A stretch of DNA of 64,000 nucleotides. Origin: Chlorogloeopsis sp. ULAP01 (GTDB lineage: Bacteria; Cyanobacteriota; Cyanobacteriia; Cyanobacteriales; Nostocaceae). The notes under the pieces are model-generated. The model was not told the DNA's origin, did no database searches, and worked only from the letters and a program-made list of their open reading frames with translations. Position 1 is the first letter of the stretch, and each line of letters starts with the position of its first letter. Location of the stretch: contig NZ_JAUDRH010000005.1 in NCBI RefSeq assembly GCF_030381805.1, positions 62,001-126,000 of the forward strand, read 5' to 3'. Below are positions 44,893-54,645 of this stretch, piece after piece. A program made the position numbers and the translations under genes.

Positions 44893-45297
44893 TTGCTTGT
44901 TGAGGGAAGTTTTAATTTTAAATTAACTTAGCTGTAGCTAACACTAAGCATTAATTAATTTGGAAAGAATTTGAAAATATTAGCTGTAAACAGTCAAAAA
45001 TAACAACTTTTTGATTAGTGAGTACAAACTTTGCATATAAATCATAGCAAGATTTGAATAATTTTCGCAAGAATAGACAAGACAGTAGAACAGATTTTTT
45101 TATAAACTATAAATTACTACCTACTTCTAGATAGATGAGATTTACTTTAACAAAAAGTTATATTAGGATAAATTTTTAGTATTTGATTATACGAAGGAGC
45201 ATTATAACTAAATTAGTCATAACAAGTAATTTCCATATCAATTCTAAGTTCAATCCTGATTTAGCGCTCATTTGTTTTATTTACTTCTCTGCAATCC
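44893..45297. other. AT-rich promoter region of the RND pair
   Basis: About 400 bases of AT-rich DNA without a gene. It lies directly upstream of the efflux operon and should carry its promoter and any operator. I see no clear long inverted repeat to name an operator; AAGGAG occurs at about 45194 but no credible frame follows it. Confidence 0.45.
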
Positions 45298-46617
45298 ATG
45301 ATACCCCCTCAGCCTCGAACTGAATTTGAAGATAGTGTTCCAGAGACAGAAATACAGCCACCTCGCCAAAAACGTCGGTGGCTTTGGTTATTGTTAGCCC
45401 TACTAGGATTGATGGGTGGAGGCTTTTTGTTGTGGCGTTTACTAGATCCAGCTGATAATCAAGCACCAACAGGTGCTAATGCTCCACCGCCAGCAGTACC
45501 AGTTAAGGTATCTACAGTACAATCGGGCTTAATCGAAGATAGCTCAGAGTATATAGCCAGCTTAGAGTCACGTCGCTCGGTAATTCTACAGCCAAGAATT
45601 CAGGGACAAGTAGCCCAAATATTGGTGAGATCGGGAGATACACTCAAACAAGGAGATCCAATTATCCAGATAGATGCCAGACAGCAACAGGCAGCACTCA
45701 ACAGTGTTAATGCAGCAGCTGATGCAGCTAGTTCCCAGTTAGAAAATGCTAGAGCAACCCTGCGTTCTCTAGAAGCAGAACGTATATCTAACCTTGCCGA
45801 TGTGAGATTAAATCAGCAAGAATACGATCGCTATTCTAATCTTGCTGCTCAAGGAGCAGTTTCTCGACAAACAAGAGATCAGTATGCCAACAGACTAGCA
45901 ACAGCAAGGGCTAATTTGCGAGCGATTGAATCTAGAATACAAGCGCAGCAGGCTTCTGTCTCCCAAGCAGAAAAATCCTTGCAACAAGCATTAGCTAATA
46001 CAAAAGAACAAGCTGTTCAACTCCAGTATTACAGAATAGAAGCTCCCTTTGCAGGCACAGTGGGTGACATTCCTGTAAAGGTGGGTGATTTCGTGAGTAA
46101 TTCTACTCAACTGGTAACCATTACTCAAAATAGACCACTAGAGGTAAATATCTCTGTACCACTTGAGCGCGGATCTCAATTGCGTAAGGGAACACCAGTA
46201 GAAATCATGGATGCTCAAGGTCGCAGCGTTGGTATTAGTCGGGTATTTTTTATTTCTCCTAAAGTTATTAATAACACCCAATCCATATTAGTTAAAGCAC
46301 TTTTTGATAACGCCAAAGGACAATTACGGGCTGATGAATATACTAGGGTAAGAGTAATCTGGAATCAGCGCCCTGGAGTATTAATTCCAACTACGGCAGT
46401 AACTCGTGTGGCTGGACAGAATTTTGTTTATGTAGCGCAAATGCAACAATCTCCCAAAGGAGAATTTCAACAGGTAGCAAAACAAAAGCGTGTAAAGTTA
46501 GGCAATATTAAGGGCAATACTTATCAAGTTTTAGAAGGATTAGAGCCAGGAGAAAGAATTATTGTCTCAGGGCTACTTAACCTCACAGATGGAGCACCCA
46601 TCAATCCTGAATCTTAG
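45298..46617 (+). CDS. RND efflux periplasmic adaptor (HlyD/AcrA family)
   Basis: Membrane-fusion protein linking the inner-membrane RND pump to an outer-membrane channel. A cytoplasmic basic start (PPRQKRRWLWLL) and one anchor helix (WLLLALLGLMGGGFLLWRLL) are followed by a lipoyl half-motif (QPRIQGQVAQILVRSGDTLK), a long coiled-coil hairpin (about 135-240), the second lipoyl half (YRIEAPFAGTVGDIPVKVGD), and beta-barrel and membrane-proximal domains (GVLIPTTAVTRVAGQNFVYV). At 439 residues it is normal. It is not a lipoprotein, unlike E. coli AcrA. It is the first gene of a pair with the transporter 145 bp downstream; no outer-membrane factor is present. Confidence 0.93.
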   Translation: MIPPQPRTEFEDSVPETEIQPPRQKRRWLWLLLALLGLMGGGFLLWRLLDPADNQAPTGANAPPPAVPVKVSTVQSGLIEDSSEYIASLESRRSVILQPRIQGQVAQILVRSGDTLKQGDPIIQIDARQQQAALNSVNAAADAASSQLENARATLRSLEAERISNLADVRLNQQEYDRYSNLAAQGAVSRQTRDQYANRLATARANLRAIESRIQAQQASVSQAEKSLQQALANTKEQAVQLQYYRIEAPFAGTVGDIPVKVGDFVSNSTQLVTITQNRPLEVNISVPLERGSQLRKGTPVEIMDAQGRSVGISRVFFISPKVINNTQSILVKALFDNAKGQLRADEYTRVRVIWNQRPGVLIPTTAVTRVAGQNFVYVAQMQQSPKGEFQQVAKQKRVKLGNIKGNTYQVLEGLEPGERIIVSGLLNLTDGAPINPES

Positions 46618-46620
46618 TAG

Positions 46621-46761
46621 GGACTAGGGACAAAGAAGAGGACAAGGGGAGGGGGAGACAAAAAGACAAGGGGTAAGAACCTCAATCACAATTCTCCGTG
46701 TCCCCGCGTCCTTTTCCCAAACCCCAATCCCCAATCCCCAATTCCTAATCCCCAATCCCCC
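46621..46761. repeat. Purine-rich repeat and CCCCAAT heptamers abutting a start codon
   Basis: The intergenic segment has a G/A-rich block (46621-46675) and a GTGTCCCCGCGTCC block of the same dispersed family. Next come CCCCAAT units at 46722-46728, 46729-46735, 46736-46742 and 46750-46756, with one degenerate unit (TCCTAAT) between, then CCCCC immediately before the ATG at 46762. No Shine-Dalgarno sequence is present. Confidence 0.85.
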
Positions 46762-49700
46762 ATGTTTGTTGACTTCTTTATTAAGCGACCTGTTTTCACC
46801 AGTGTCTGCGCCATCATCATTTTGTTGGTAGGTTTAATTAGTATACCTACCCTACCTACAGAACAGTATCCAGAAATTAGTCCAACCCAAGTAGAGGTTA
46901 CTGCTAACTATGTTGGCGCAAGTTCTGAAATTGTAGAAAACACTGTTACCACTGTCTTAGAACGACAGATTAACGGTGTTGAAGGCATGAAGTACATAAC
47001 TTCTAGCAGTAGTAACAACGGTACTAGTACGATTACAGTCACTTTTGATGCTGCGCGAGATCCAGATATTGCCGCCGTTGATGTGCAAAATCGTGTTTCG
47101 TTGGCTGAACCACAACTGCCAGATCCAGTCAGACAAACTGGAGTTACTGTCAGAAAGCAGTCCACTAACATCTTATTAGCGATCGGGCTGTATAGCGATC
47201 AAGGAGAGTACGACACCGTCTTTTTAAGTAATTATGCTGACCTTTATATAGCAGATGCACTCAAAAGAATTGAAGGTGTAAGTGAGGCGCGGATTTTTGG
47301 CGAACGTCGCTATGCAATGCGTCTGTGGCTTGATCCTAATCGACTTGCTAGCCGCAACCTCACCGCTCAAGATGTCATAGATGCTCTCAACGAACAAAAT
47401 ATCCAAGTGGGTGCCGGGCAAATTGGTCAGCAGCCAGCCCCATCTGATCAAATGTATCAAATAGATTTACGTGCTATCAGTAGACTTACGGATGTTGCGG
47501 AATTTGAGGACATAGTGCTCAAAACCGGTGACAACGGGACACTGGTTAAGCTTAAGGATGTAGGACGAGCCGAACTAGGAGCCGAAAATTATAGTTCTTT
47601 CCTGCGATTTAGAGGCAATGAGGGTGTAGGTCTTGGTATATTTACTATCCCAGGAAGTAACGTACTAGACGTAGCTAGAGCAGTCAAAGCCGAAATGGCA
47701 CAACTTGCTCAAAAGTTTCCACCGGGAATGGAATATCAAGTTGCTTTTGATACCACTAGTTTTGTAGAAGCATCGCTCTCGGAAGTAGTCTCGACTTTAT
47801 TACTGGCGATCGCTCTGGTGATCCTAGTAATTTTTCTTTTCTTACAGGATTGGCGCACAACTTTAATTCCCGTTGTTACTATTCCCCTAGCACTAATTGG
47901 TACATTTGCCTTTGTCAAAGCCTTTAATTTTTCCATCAACACCTTGACATTATTTGGTCTTACCTTGGCAACAGGGATGGTAGTTGATGATGCCATTGTC
48001 GTAGTAGAAAATATCTCGCGCTTGATTCAGCAAGAGGGAATGTCACCTCGACGAGCTGCATCAGTAGCAATGCAGGAATTATTTGGGGCAGTAATTGCCA
48101 CTTCATTGGTACTAATGGCTGTATTTGTCCCTGTCGCATTCTTTCCAGGAGCTACCGGACAAATATACAAACAATTTGCTTTAACAATTGCTTTTTCTAT
48201 CGTTATTTCTACTTTTCTTGCCATTACCCTCACACCTTCTTTGTCTGCCTTACTGCTACGGCGCAAACCCCCACAACGCGGCATTTTAGGTTGGGTATTT
48301 GGTAAGTTTAACTCGTTCCAAGACTCAATGCGTCACAGATATGAGTGGTTCCTCAACCGCTTGGTAAGAGTGAAAGCAATTGTCATCGCACTGTTTGTTT
48401 TATCCTTGGTATTGACAGGTTGGCTTTATACCCAAGTACCTACATCATTTCTTCCCGATGAAGACCAAGGTTACTTCATTACGATTATTCAAGGGCCAGA
48501 GGGAGTTTCGCTGAACTACACTAGCAAAGTGATGCAGCAAGCTGAAGCAGAAATTCTCAAATTGCCGGAAGTCACAGGCACATTTGCTGTTGGTGGATTT
48601 AGTTTTAGTGGCAGCACAGCTAACAACGGTGTAATTTTTACAACCCTCAAGCCTTGGGATCAACGCCGCAATCAGCCAGTGCAGGCAATCATCGGCAATT
48701 TGCAAGGTAAATTATCAGGAATTACTGAAGCAAGAGTTTTGCCAGTCAATCCACCCACAATTCGAGGTTTAGGTAGTTTTAGTGGTTTTCAATATCAGCT
48801 ACAAGATAGAGCTGGTAACAGCGACTTGGAAACCATGCTGCAAGTAATGGGGCAGTTACTTCAGCAAGGTAATCAAACACCAGGATTACAAGCTGTATTT
48901 AGCACGTTCGCTGCCAATACTCCCCAAATGTTGATTGAAGTTGATCGCAATCGCGCTAAGGCTCTCAATGTTGACGTAGATGAAATATTTAATACTCTCC
49001 AGAGTTACTTAGGTTCGCGATATGTAAATGACTTTAATTATGAACGACGGACTTACCGGGTATATGTTCAAGCAGATGCTCAGTTTCGCTCCAATCCACA
49101 GGATATTAATAAACTGTATGTTCGCTCTGCTGACGATCAAATGATTCCTCTGGGCAATCTTGTTAAACTCACTCCTACTACTGGAGCACAAACAATTAAT
49201 CACTACAACTTGTTCCGCTCAATTGAAATTAACGGCTCACCAGATCCTGGCTACAGCTCAGGACAAGCAATTCAAGCGATGGAACAAGTATCGCAAAAGG
49301 TATTACCAACAACTTTTGGTTATGAATGGACAGGGATAGCAGCAGAAGAAATAGAATCAGGCGGACTTGCACCCTTAATTTTTGGTTTGGGACTTGTTTT
49401 CGTTTTCTTAGTATTAGCTGCCCAGTACGAAAATTATATTGATCCGTTAATTATTATGCTCTCGGTTCCCCTAGCTATCTTTGGGGCGCTGTTGGCACAG
49501 TCATTGCGGGGACTTGATAACGATATCTTTTGCCAAGTTGGATTGGTAATGTTGATTGGTTTAGCAAGTAAGAATGCTATTTTGATTGTAGAATTTGCCA
49601 ACCAACTACACGAGCAAGGGCTTTCGATTACCAAAGCTGCCGTACAAGCAGCTCAAGAGCGCTTGCGTCCAATTCTCATGACTGCCATTTCTACCTTATT

Positions 49701-49935
49701 GGGAATTTTCCCCTTGGTGATTGCCACTGGAGCAGGGGCTGGTAGTCGCCAATCTCTTGGTACAGCAGTGTTTGGCGGAATGCTTGTTGCCACCTTCTTA
49801 AGTTTATTTGTGGTGCCAATTTTATACATCGTGATTGGAACAATACGCGATCGCTTATTTTCGCGTCGTCGTCCACCTCAACCACCACAACATCTAGAAG
49901 ATGATGGACGAGTTTCTACTGAAATATATCGCTAA
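46762..49935 (+). CDS. RND multidrug efflux transporter, HAE1 (AcrB/MexB) family
   Basis: Inner-membrane proton-driven drug exporter of 1057 residues, normal for AcrB-type pumps. It has twelve membrane helices in two halves with large periplasmic loops. The proton-relay motif lies in helix 4 (GLTLATGMVVDDAIVVVENI with the Asp-Asp pair), and the second-half counterpart is GLASKNAILIVEFA with the conserved Lys. The N-terminus MFVDFFIKRPVFTSV is typical. It forms an efflux complex with the adaptor upstream and an unlinked TolC-like channel. The ATG follows CCCCAAT heptamers directly, with no ribosome-binding site. A terminator follows 10 bases after the stop. Confidence 0.96.
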   Translation: MFVDFFIKRPVFTSVCAIIILLVGLISIPTLPTEQYPEISPTQVEVTANYVGASSEIVENTVTTVLERQINGVEGMKYITSSSSNNGTSTITVTFDAARDPDIAAVDVQNRVSLAEPQLPDPVRQTGVTVRKQSTNILLAIGLYSDQGEYDTVFLSNYADLYIADALKRIEGVSEARIFGERRYAMRLWLDPNRLASRNLTAQDVIDALNEQNIQVGAGQIGQQPAPSDQMYQIDLRAISRLTDVAEFEDIVLKTGDNGTLVKLKDVGRAELGAENYSSFLRFRGNEGVGLGIFTIPGSNVLDVARAVKAEMAQLAQKFPPGMEYQVAFDTTSFVEASLSEVVSTLLLAIALVILVIFLFLQDWRTTLIPVVTIPLALIGTFAFVKAFNFSINTLTLFGLTLATGMVVDDAIVVVENISRLIQQEGMSPRRAASVAMQELFGAVIATSLVLMAVFVPVAFFPGATGQIYKQFALTIAFSIVISTFLAITLTPSLSALLLRRKPPQRGILGWVFGKFNSFQDSMRHRYEWFLNRLVRVKAIVIALFVLSLVLTGWLYTQVPTSFLPDEDQGYFITIIQGPEGVSLNYTSKVMQQAEAEILKLPEVTGTFAVGGFSFSGSTANNGVIFTTLKPWDQRRNQPVQAIIGNLQGKLSGITEARVLPVNPPTIRGLGSFSGFQYQLQDRAGNSDLETMLQVMGQLLQQGNQTPGLQAVFSTFAANTPQMLIEVDRNRAKALNVDVDEIFNTLQSYLGSRYVNDFNYERRTYRVYVQADAQFRSNPQDINKLYVRSADDQMIPLGNLVKLTPTTGAQTINHYNLFRSIEINGSPDPGYSSGQAIQAMEQVSQKVLPTTFGYEWTGIAAEEIESGGLAPLIFGLGLVFVFLVLAAQYENYIDPLIIMLSVPLAIFGALLAQSLRGLDNDIFCQVGLVMLIGLASKNAILIVEFANQLHEQGLSITKAAVQAAQERLRPILMTAISTLLGIFPLVIATGAGAGSRQSLGTAVFGGMLVATFLSLFVVPILYIVIGTIRDRLFSRRRPPQPPQHLEDDGRVSTEIYR

Positions 49936-49945
49936 ATTTACTACC

Positions 49946-49977
49946 AACCCGATTTTTCAATGAAATCGGGTTTTTTT
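49946..49977 (+). terminator. Intrinsic terminator after the RND transporter
   Basis: Ten-bp perfect stem AACCCGATTT/AAATCGGGTT (49946-49955 and 49963-49972) with loop TTCAATG and a seven-T run. It is followed 33 bases later by the next gene. Confidence 0.85.
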
Positions 49978-50009
49978 ACATCCAAAAGAGTTGAAAAAAG
50001 CAACACAAG

Positions 50010-51389
50010 ATGTTAACAAATTCTTTAACCTGGGTGACTTCTTTTACCTCTAGCCAAATTATTCCTCTGTTGGCAACTGCCACAGAATCAGACAGTGCAG
50101 CCATCATGGCAGGAGTGCTGATTAGTTTGATCGTAATTTATCTTGCCAGTATTATTGGTGCTGAGATTTGCGCTCGCTTAAATATGCCGCCAGTTTTAGG
50201 ACAATTACTCGGTGGGCTTGTGGTGGGAATATCTGCATTTCACTTATTAGTATTTCCTGAGGGGGGAGGTGATAGTAGTAGTTCCCTCATCATTAATTTT
50301 TTAATAGCCACTACAGGTTTAAGTTTGGATGGAGCAGCAGCTACATTTCAAATCAATAGCGAAGTCATTTCAGTATTGGCAGAAATAGGTGTAGTAATTC
50401 TACTATTTGAAATTGGTTTGGAATCAGATTTAAAAGAACTACTGAAAGTAGGGTCTTACTCAGCGATCGTTGCATTCGTAGGAGTAGCCGCGCCCTTTTT
50501 TGGTGGAACTTTAGGATTAGTTTACTTGTTTGGTGTACCCACTGTTCCAGCAATTTTTGCTGGTGCCACTCTTACCGCAACCAGTATTGGAATTACAGCT
50601 AAAGTTTTAGCAGAACTACAATATCTCAATCGTAAAGAAGGACGAATTATTATTGGCGCTGCTGTTTTAGATGATGTTCTTGGCATTATTATTCTTGCTG
50701 TTGTTGCAAGTCTGGCAAAAACTGGAGAAGTAGAACTGACGAATGTACTATATTTGATTATCAGTGCAGTAGTATTCTTAGTCGGAGCAGTTTTACTTGG
50801 TCGTCTTTTCAATCCTTACTTTGTCAAAATTGTCGATGAGTTGAGAACTCGCGGTCAGTTGTTAATTCCGGCTTTAATTTTTGCTTTTGTTTTGTCCTAC
50901 ATTGCTACAGCTATTAAATTAGAAGCAATTTTAGGAGCATTTACTGCTGGTTTAGTATTAGCAGAAACTCAAAAATGTCGAGCGTTAAAAAACCAAGTTA
51001 TTCCCATTGCAGATATACTAGTACCTATTTTCTTTGTGGTTGTAAGTGCCAAAACTAATATTGGCGTCTTAAATCCATTTGTACCCGAAAATCGCGAAGG
51101 TCTGATTATCGCTGCATTCTTAATTGTGGTAGCAATTGTAGGCAAAGTAATCAGCGGTTTTGCAGTATTCGACCGAGAAGAAACTAATCGATTAGCAATT
51201 GGTGTTGGCATGATTCCACGGGGAGAAGTAGGACTGGTATTTGCAGGTATCGGCTCAACAACTGGAGTTTTATCTGGTTCGTTAGATGCTGCAATTATTG
51301 TGATGGTAATTTTGACAACTTTTTTAGCACCACCCTTACTATCGTTTGTATTTCAAAAGCCAGAACAGGTGGCTGTCGAATCTAAATAA
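50010..51389 (+). CDS. Cation:proton antiporter, CPA2 family
   Basis: A 459-residue Na+ or K+/H+ exchanger of the CPA2 type (NapA/KefB-like), different from the CPA1 protein at 41295. It has about thirteen hydrophobic helices. Signatures are MPPVLGQLLGGLVVGISAF in helix 2, GATLTATSIGITAKVLAEL, and AVLDDVLGIIILAVVA, the adjacent aspartates of the transport site. RGEVGLVFAGIG lies near the C-terminus. There is no TrkA-N (KTN) nucleotide-binding domain, so KefB-type gating is absent. It follows the RND terminator closely and has its own start; a separate promoter would have to lie within 33 bp or read-through be used. Confidence 0.92.
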   Translation: MLTNSLTWVTSFTSSQIIPLLATATESDSAAIMAGVLISLIVIYLASIIGAEICARLNMPPVLGQLLGGLVVGISAFHLLVFPEGGGDSSSSLIINFLIATTGLSLDGAAATFQINSEVISVLAEIGVVILLFEIGLESDLKELLKVGSYSAIVAFVGVAAPFFGGTLGLVYLFGVPTVPAIFAGATLTATSIGITAKVLAELQYLNRKEGRIIIGAAVLDDVLGIIILAVVASLAKTGEVELTNVLYLIISAVVFLVGAVLLGRLFNPYFVKIVDELRTRGQLLIPALIFAFVLSYIATAIKLEAILGAFTAGLVLAETQKCRALKNQVIPIADILVPIFFVVVSAKTNIGVLNPFVPENREGLIIAAFLIVVAIVGKVISGFAVFDREETNRLAIGVGMIPRGEVGLVFAGIGSTTGVLSGSLDAAIIVMVILTTFLAPPLLSFVFQKPEQVAVESK

Positions 51390-51455
51390 GGATAATTCAC
51401 AAAGCAGAAGTTTTTTAATCAATCTTTTTGAACCAGAACATCTACGAGGTAAAAA

Positions 51456-52094
51456 ATGCCAACTATTTCTAAAAACAACGATGTAGTTACGGTAATAATT
51501 ATCTTTGCCGTAGAGCCAAAACGTCAGCAGGAATTGATAAACACAATTATTGAATTTCTAGAAACAACAGTGAAATATCAGCCCGGTTTTATCTCATCTA
51601 GCATTCATAAAAGTATAGATGAGGTGCGGGTAATGAATTATGCTCAATGGCAAACGATAGAAGACTACAAAGCCTTTATCAATAATTCTGAGGTGCAAGC
51701 AAAGGCTGCAAAATTAGGTAACTTTTCTAAACCAGAATCACACGTTTACGAAGTTGTGGTTTCTAAACCGGATAATGCCAATCTAAAAATTAGTAAAGGC
51801 GGGTTGATTCACCTTGCTGAATTCCGAGTCAAGCCAGAAAACCAAATGCGCCTAGTGGAACTAGAAAGAGAATACGTAGGAGTGGGTTTGCAAAATTCTG
51901 GACTTCTTTCTGCTAATTTTCATCGTTCCCTAGATGGTGTTCACAATGTAAATTATGGACAATGGCGCAGTTTTGCAGATTTTGAAGAATTACTAAAAGA
52001 TCCAAAATACAAACCCTTGAATGAGTATTGGCAAGGGTTGGCTGAAAATGAATTTCATCTTTACGAAGTTGTTTACACCGAACCTGCTGAATAA
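51456..52094 (+). CDS. Two-domain ABM (antibiotic biosynthesis monooxygenase) protein
   Basis: A 212-residue protein made of two dimeric alpha/beta-barrel ABM domains. The first is about 10-105 (VVTVIIIFAVEPKRQQELIN, then QPGFISSSIHKS and VMNYAQWQTIEDY). The second is about 115-210 (HLAEFRVKPENQMRLVELE, LLSANFHRSLDG, NVNYGQWRSFADF). Fused barrels mimic the usual homodimer. Such proteins are cofactor-free oxygenases or quinol monooxygenases, and the substrate is unknown. GAGGT lies six bases ahead of the ATG. It lies 66 bp after the antiporter and may be co-transcribed. Confidence 0.9.
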   Translation: MPTISKNNDVVTVIIIFAVEPKRQQELINTIIEFLETTVKYQPGFISSSIHKSIDEVRVMNYAQWQTIEDYKAFINNSEVQAKAAKLGNFSKPESHVYEVVVSKPDNANLKISKGGLIHLAEFRVKPENQMRLVELEREYVGVGLQNSGLLSANFHRSLDGVHNVNYGQWRSFADFEELLKDPKYKPLNEYWQGLAENEFHLYEVVYTEPAE

Positions 52095-52262
52095 TTAGCG
52101 ATCTAAGCAGTTACAATGTGCAATTTTTTGCAAAAATACTCCTTAAAGTTGATTTACTCTGTTTTTAATAACGAAGATTATTACAAATAAATCTGCACAG
52201 AAACTTACCACAAGAGGCGATCGCATAAGTCAATCAAAGATTGCAGCAGAGGGACACTAGCA

Positions 52263-52658
52263 ATGAAAACAGGTTTAGCATACACAAGATTATTGGTAAA
52301 AGACTGGAAAGCTAGCTTTTTGTTCTACAAAGATGTGATGGAATTTGACGTTGCTGTAGAAGATGAAGAAGACGGATATGCCGAGTTTAAAGCCGGAGAT
52401 ATGAGGCTAAGTATATTTCGGCGACAAGAAATGGCACAACTAATTCATAATGCCGACAAGCCACCTCATGCTGAATGTCAAGACACTGTAGCATTGATTT
52501 TTACAGTCCATGATGTGGAAGAAGAATATCAACAATTAAGACATAAAGGTGTGAAATTTATCGCACCACCCATGAATAATCCCTACTTTGGAATTAAAAC
52601 GGCTTATCTTCGAGATCCAGACGGAACTCTCATCGGTATATACCAGCTTTTAGTATGA
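52263..52658 (+). CDS. VOC (glyoxalase/bleomycin-resistance-like) family protein
   Basis: A 131-residue vicinal-oxygen-chelate domain with two beta-alpha-beta-beta-beta halves: TRLLVKDWKASFLFYKDVMEF first, then ALIFTVHDVEEEYQQLRHKG and TAYLRDPDGTLIGIYQ. Candidate metal ligands are few: an N-terminal Thr instead of His, His in the second half (TVHD) and Glu at AEF. It may therefore be a binding or unknown-substrate enzyme rather than a true glyoxalase. A good AGAGGGA ribosome-binding site precedes the ATG. It follows the ABM gene in the same direction at 168 bp. Confidence 0.87.
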   Translation: MKTGLAYTRLLVKDWKASFLFYKDVMEFDVAVEDEEDGYAEFKAGDMRLSIFRRQEMAQLIHNADKPPHAECQDTVALIFTVHDVEEEYQQLRHKGVKFIAPPMNNPYFGIKTAYLRDPDGTLIGIYQLLV

Positions 52659-52830
52659 GGGAATATGCTTAAACCAGCGAGCGGAGAACATTAAGCAAAA
52701 TATTGGCGGTTTGTTACTGGGTAATATCCTCCCCTAGATAGGGTTACACTACCAGAAATAGATTACTTTACTGCGTGGCTCTCCACTCTTGTGATGAATT
52801 ATTAGCATTTACAGAGGGCTTCCAATTTTA

Positions 52831-53562
52831 TCAATCTCCCTGGGGATACTCCTCCCACAAAGTTGTAATTTCCCGCAAACTTTGATGATTGCCATTACCT
52901 AAAATTAAATGATCTAGCAGTGGAATACCCAAAAATTGCGCCCCTGCTAGCAACTGCCGGGTAAGTTCGATATCTTCGCTACTCGGTTCAATATTACCTG
53001 AAGGATGATTATGCGCAACTATAACTCGTGTTGCCCCTTGGCGAATCACTTCTCGAAAAATTTCGCGGGGAGGTGCTAAAGTTTCGGTGGCAGTGCCAAT
53101 AGTAATTACTTGGGTTCCTAGCAAGCGATTTTTCACATCCAACAGCAAAACTGCCAAACGCTCTTTTGTTTGCCACATCAAATCTTGGCTGAGAGCAGCA
53201 GCAGCTACTGCTGGACTATCAATAACTGTCCGATCCGAAGGACGAGACTGAAAAGCACGTTTACCTAATTCAATTGCTGCCAATATGGTAGTTGCTTTTG
53301 CTGGGCCGATGCCAGGAATTTGCATTAATTCAGCAGCACTAATATCTCGCAGCACTGCCAAGGGATCTCGATCGCATTTACTCAATTCGTGTAATATGTA
53401 TTGTCCCAAACCTACAGCAGAGAGTTTTCCCGCTCCTTGCCCAGTACCAAGCAGAATTGCAATTAATTCAGCAGTGGATAAAACTTTAGAACCATGAGCC
53501 AACAACCGCTCTCGCGGACGCTCGGTCTCAGGCATATCAGCAATTCTGAGACAATAAGTCAT
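52831..53562 (-). CDS. radC: RadC-family JAB-domain protein
   Basis: A 243-residue protein with a helix-hairpin-helix region (ELMQIPGIGPAKATTILAAI, about 78-97) and a C-terminal JAMM/MPN metalloprotease-like domain. The zinc ligands are His184, His186 and Asp197 in VAHNHPSGNIEPSSED. The old assignment to DNA repair rests on weak evidence, and the family's real role is unsettled, though it often travels with mobile and DNA-metabolism genes. It is full length. Its neighbours give no hint. It is separated from the PRK-like gene by 150 bp and reads the same way. Confidence 0.94.
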   Translation of the reverse strand: MTYCLRIADMPETERPRERLLAHGSKVLSTAELIAILLGTGQGAGKLSAVGLGQYILHELSKCDRDPLAVLRDISAAELMQIPGIGPAKATTILAAIELGKRAFQSRPSDRTVIDSPAVAAAALSQDLMWQTKERLAVLLLDVKNRLLGTQVITIGTATETLAPPREIFREVIRQGATRVIVAHNHPSGNIEPSSEDIELTRQLLAGAQFLGIPLLDHLILGNGNHQSLREITTLWEEYPQGD

Positions 53563-53712
53563 ACTAAATCCAGGGAAGTACGCTTGCAGAGTATCTATAC
53601 TCTAGTTATCCCCTGAAAACTCTCAAAATATAACCTATTTGACGAAATATTTAAAATTTTCTCTCTAAGCTAATAGCTATTATTTTCAGCATTAGCCATT
53701 AGCTATTAACTA

Positions 53713-54645
53713 CTAATGTATTTGTGTTGCTTTGAGCATATGGTAAGTAATCAAAAGTTGGGTAAGGGCGAGGGGATAACTTTGAATTGTTTCCCCAGTT
53801 GTACCGGCTACTTTACCTAACTCTGGATTACTATCGCGATCGCATATACTTCTCAAGTGAGGCATATCCGAACAAATTAGATGTTCTAACTTATTAACTT
53901 GTTCTAAGGTGGCATGACCGTCAACTTCTAAAACATCAACGGGTTTACCCATATCTCGATCTAATCCCAGGCGAATTGCCGACATAGAATTATGATCGAG
54001 ACCAAGAATCTGGGTAAAATTTGGATGGGGAATGGTTGGACGCAAGACTAAACGCACATTTAGGTGTCCGTTAACTTGATTTAAATCATCGTTAGGTGGA
54101 TAAAAACTTATTACTATATCTGACCACTGTCGCTGTGGACGAATAAACTGTTCTGAGTCTGGTTCTCGCTTTTCTAGTTCTGCCAACACCTGTTCTTCTG
54201 TATATCCCCGCTTTTGTGTATCTCGCTTAACTTTCCAAGTAGCACGTAATTCTTCAGGGGGTGCCAGATAAACTTTCACGTCATAAGAATCACGAGCTGT
54301 ACGAGTTGAATAGCCAAGCAATCCCTCAACGATCACGAATTTACCCGGTTTAATGTAAACTGGTGGCTCAAATGTCCCTGTTGTGTGACTGTAAACAGGC
54401 TTAAGAATAGGCTGTCCTATTCTCAGCAGTGACAGGTGCTGCTGCATAATATCTAAATGGTTGCAGTCGGGGTGAAGAGCTGTGATGCCAATTTCCGCAC
54501 GTTGTTTGCGATCATAGCGATGGTAATCATCCGTACAAATGACTGTCACATTTTCTGGGCCAAGCACCTGAGCAATCCCTTTTGTGAGTGTGGTTTTTCC
54601 AGCAGCACTGTCACCAACAATACCAAGAATAATTGGACGGCTCAT
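53713..54645 (-). CDS. Phosphoribulokinase/uridine kinase family protein (PRK paralogue)
   Basis: A 310-residue P-loop kinase with P-loop GDSAAGKT (11-18), TDDYHRYDRKQRAEIGITAL as in phosphoribulokinase, and VEGLLGYSTRTARDSYDVKV. It differs from the main Calvin-cycle enzyme of cyanobacteria, which is about 330 residues and begins with a GDSGCGKSTF loop; the redox-regulated cysteine in that loop is Ala15 here. I infer a non-Calvin or constitutive paralogue. Whether it still phosphorylates ribulose 5-phosphate is uncertain. A good GGGAG site precedes the ATG. No Calvin-cycle genes are adjacent. Confidence 0.85.
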   Translation of the reverse strand: MSRPIILGIVGDSAAGKTTLTKGIAQVLGPENVTVICTDDYHRYDRKQRAEIGITALHPDCNHLDIMQQHLSLLRIGQPILKPVYSHTTGTFEPPVYIKPGKFVIVEGLLGYSTRTARDSYDVKVYLAPPEELRATWKVKRDTQKRGYTEEQVLAELEKREPDSEQFIRPQRQWSDIVISFYPPNDDLNQVNGHLNVRLVLRPTIPHPNFTQILGLDHNSMSAIRLGLDRDMGKPVDVLEVDGHATLEQVNKLEHLICSDMPHLRSICDRDSNPELGKVAGTTGETIQSYPLALTQLLITYHMLKATQIH

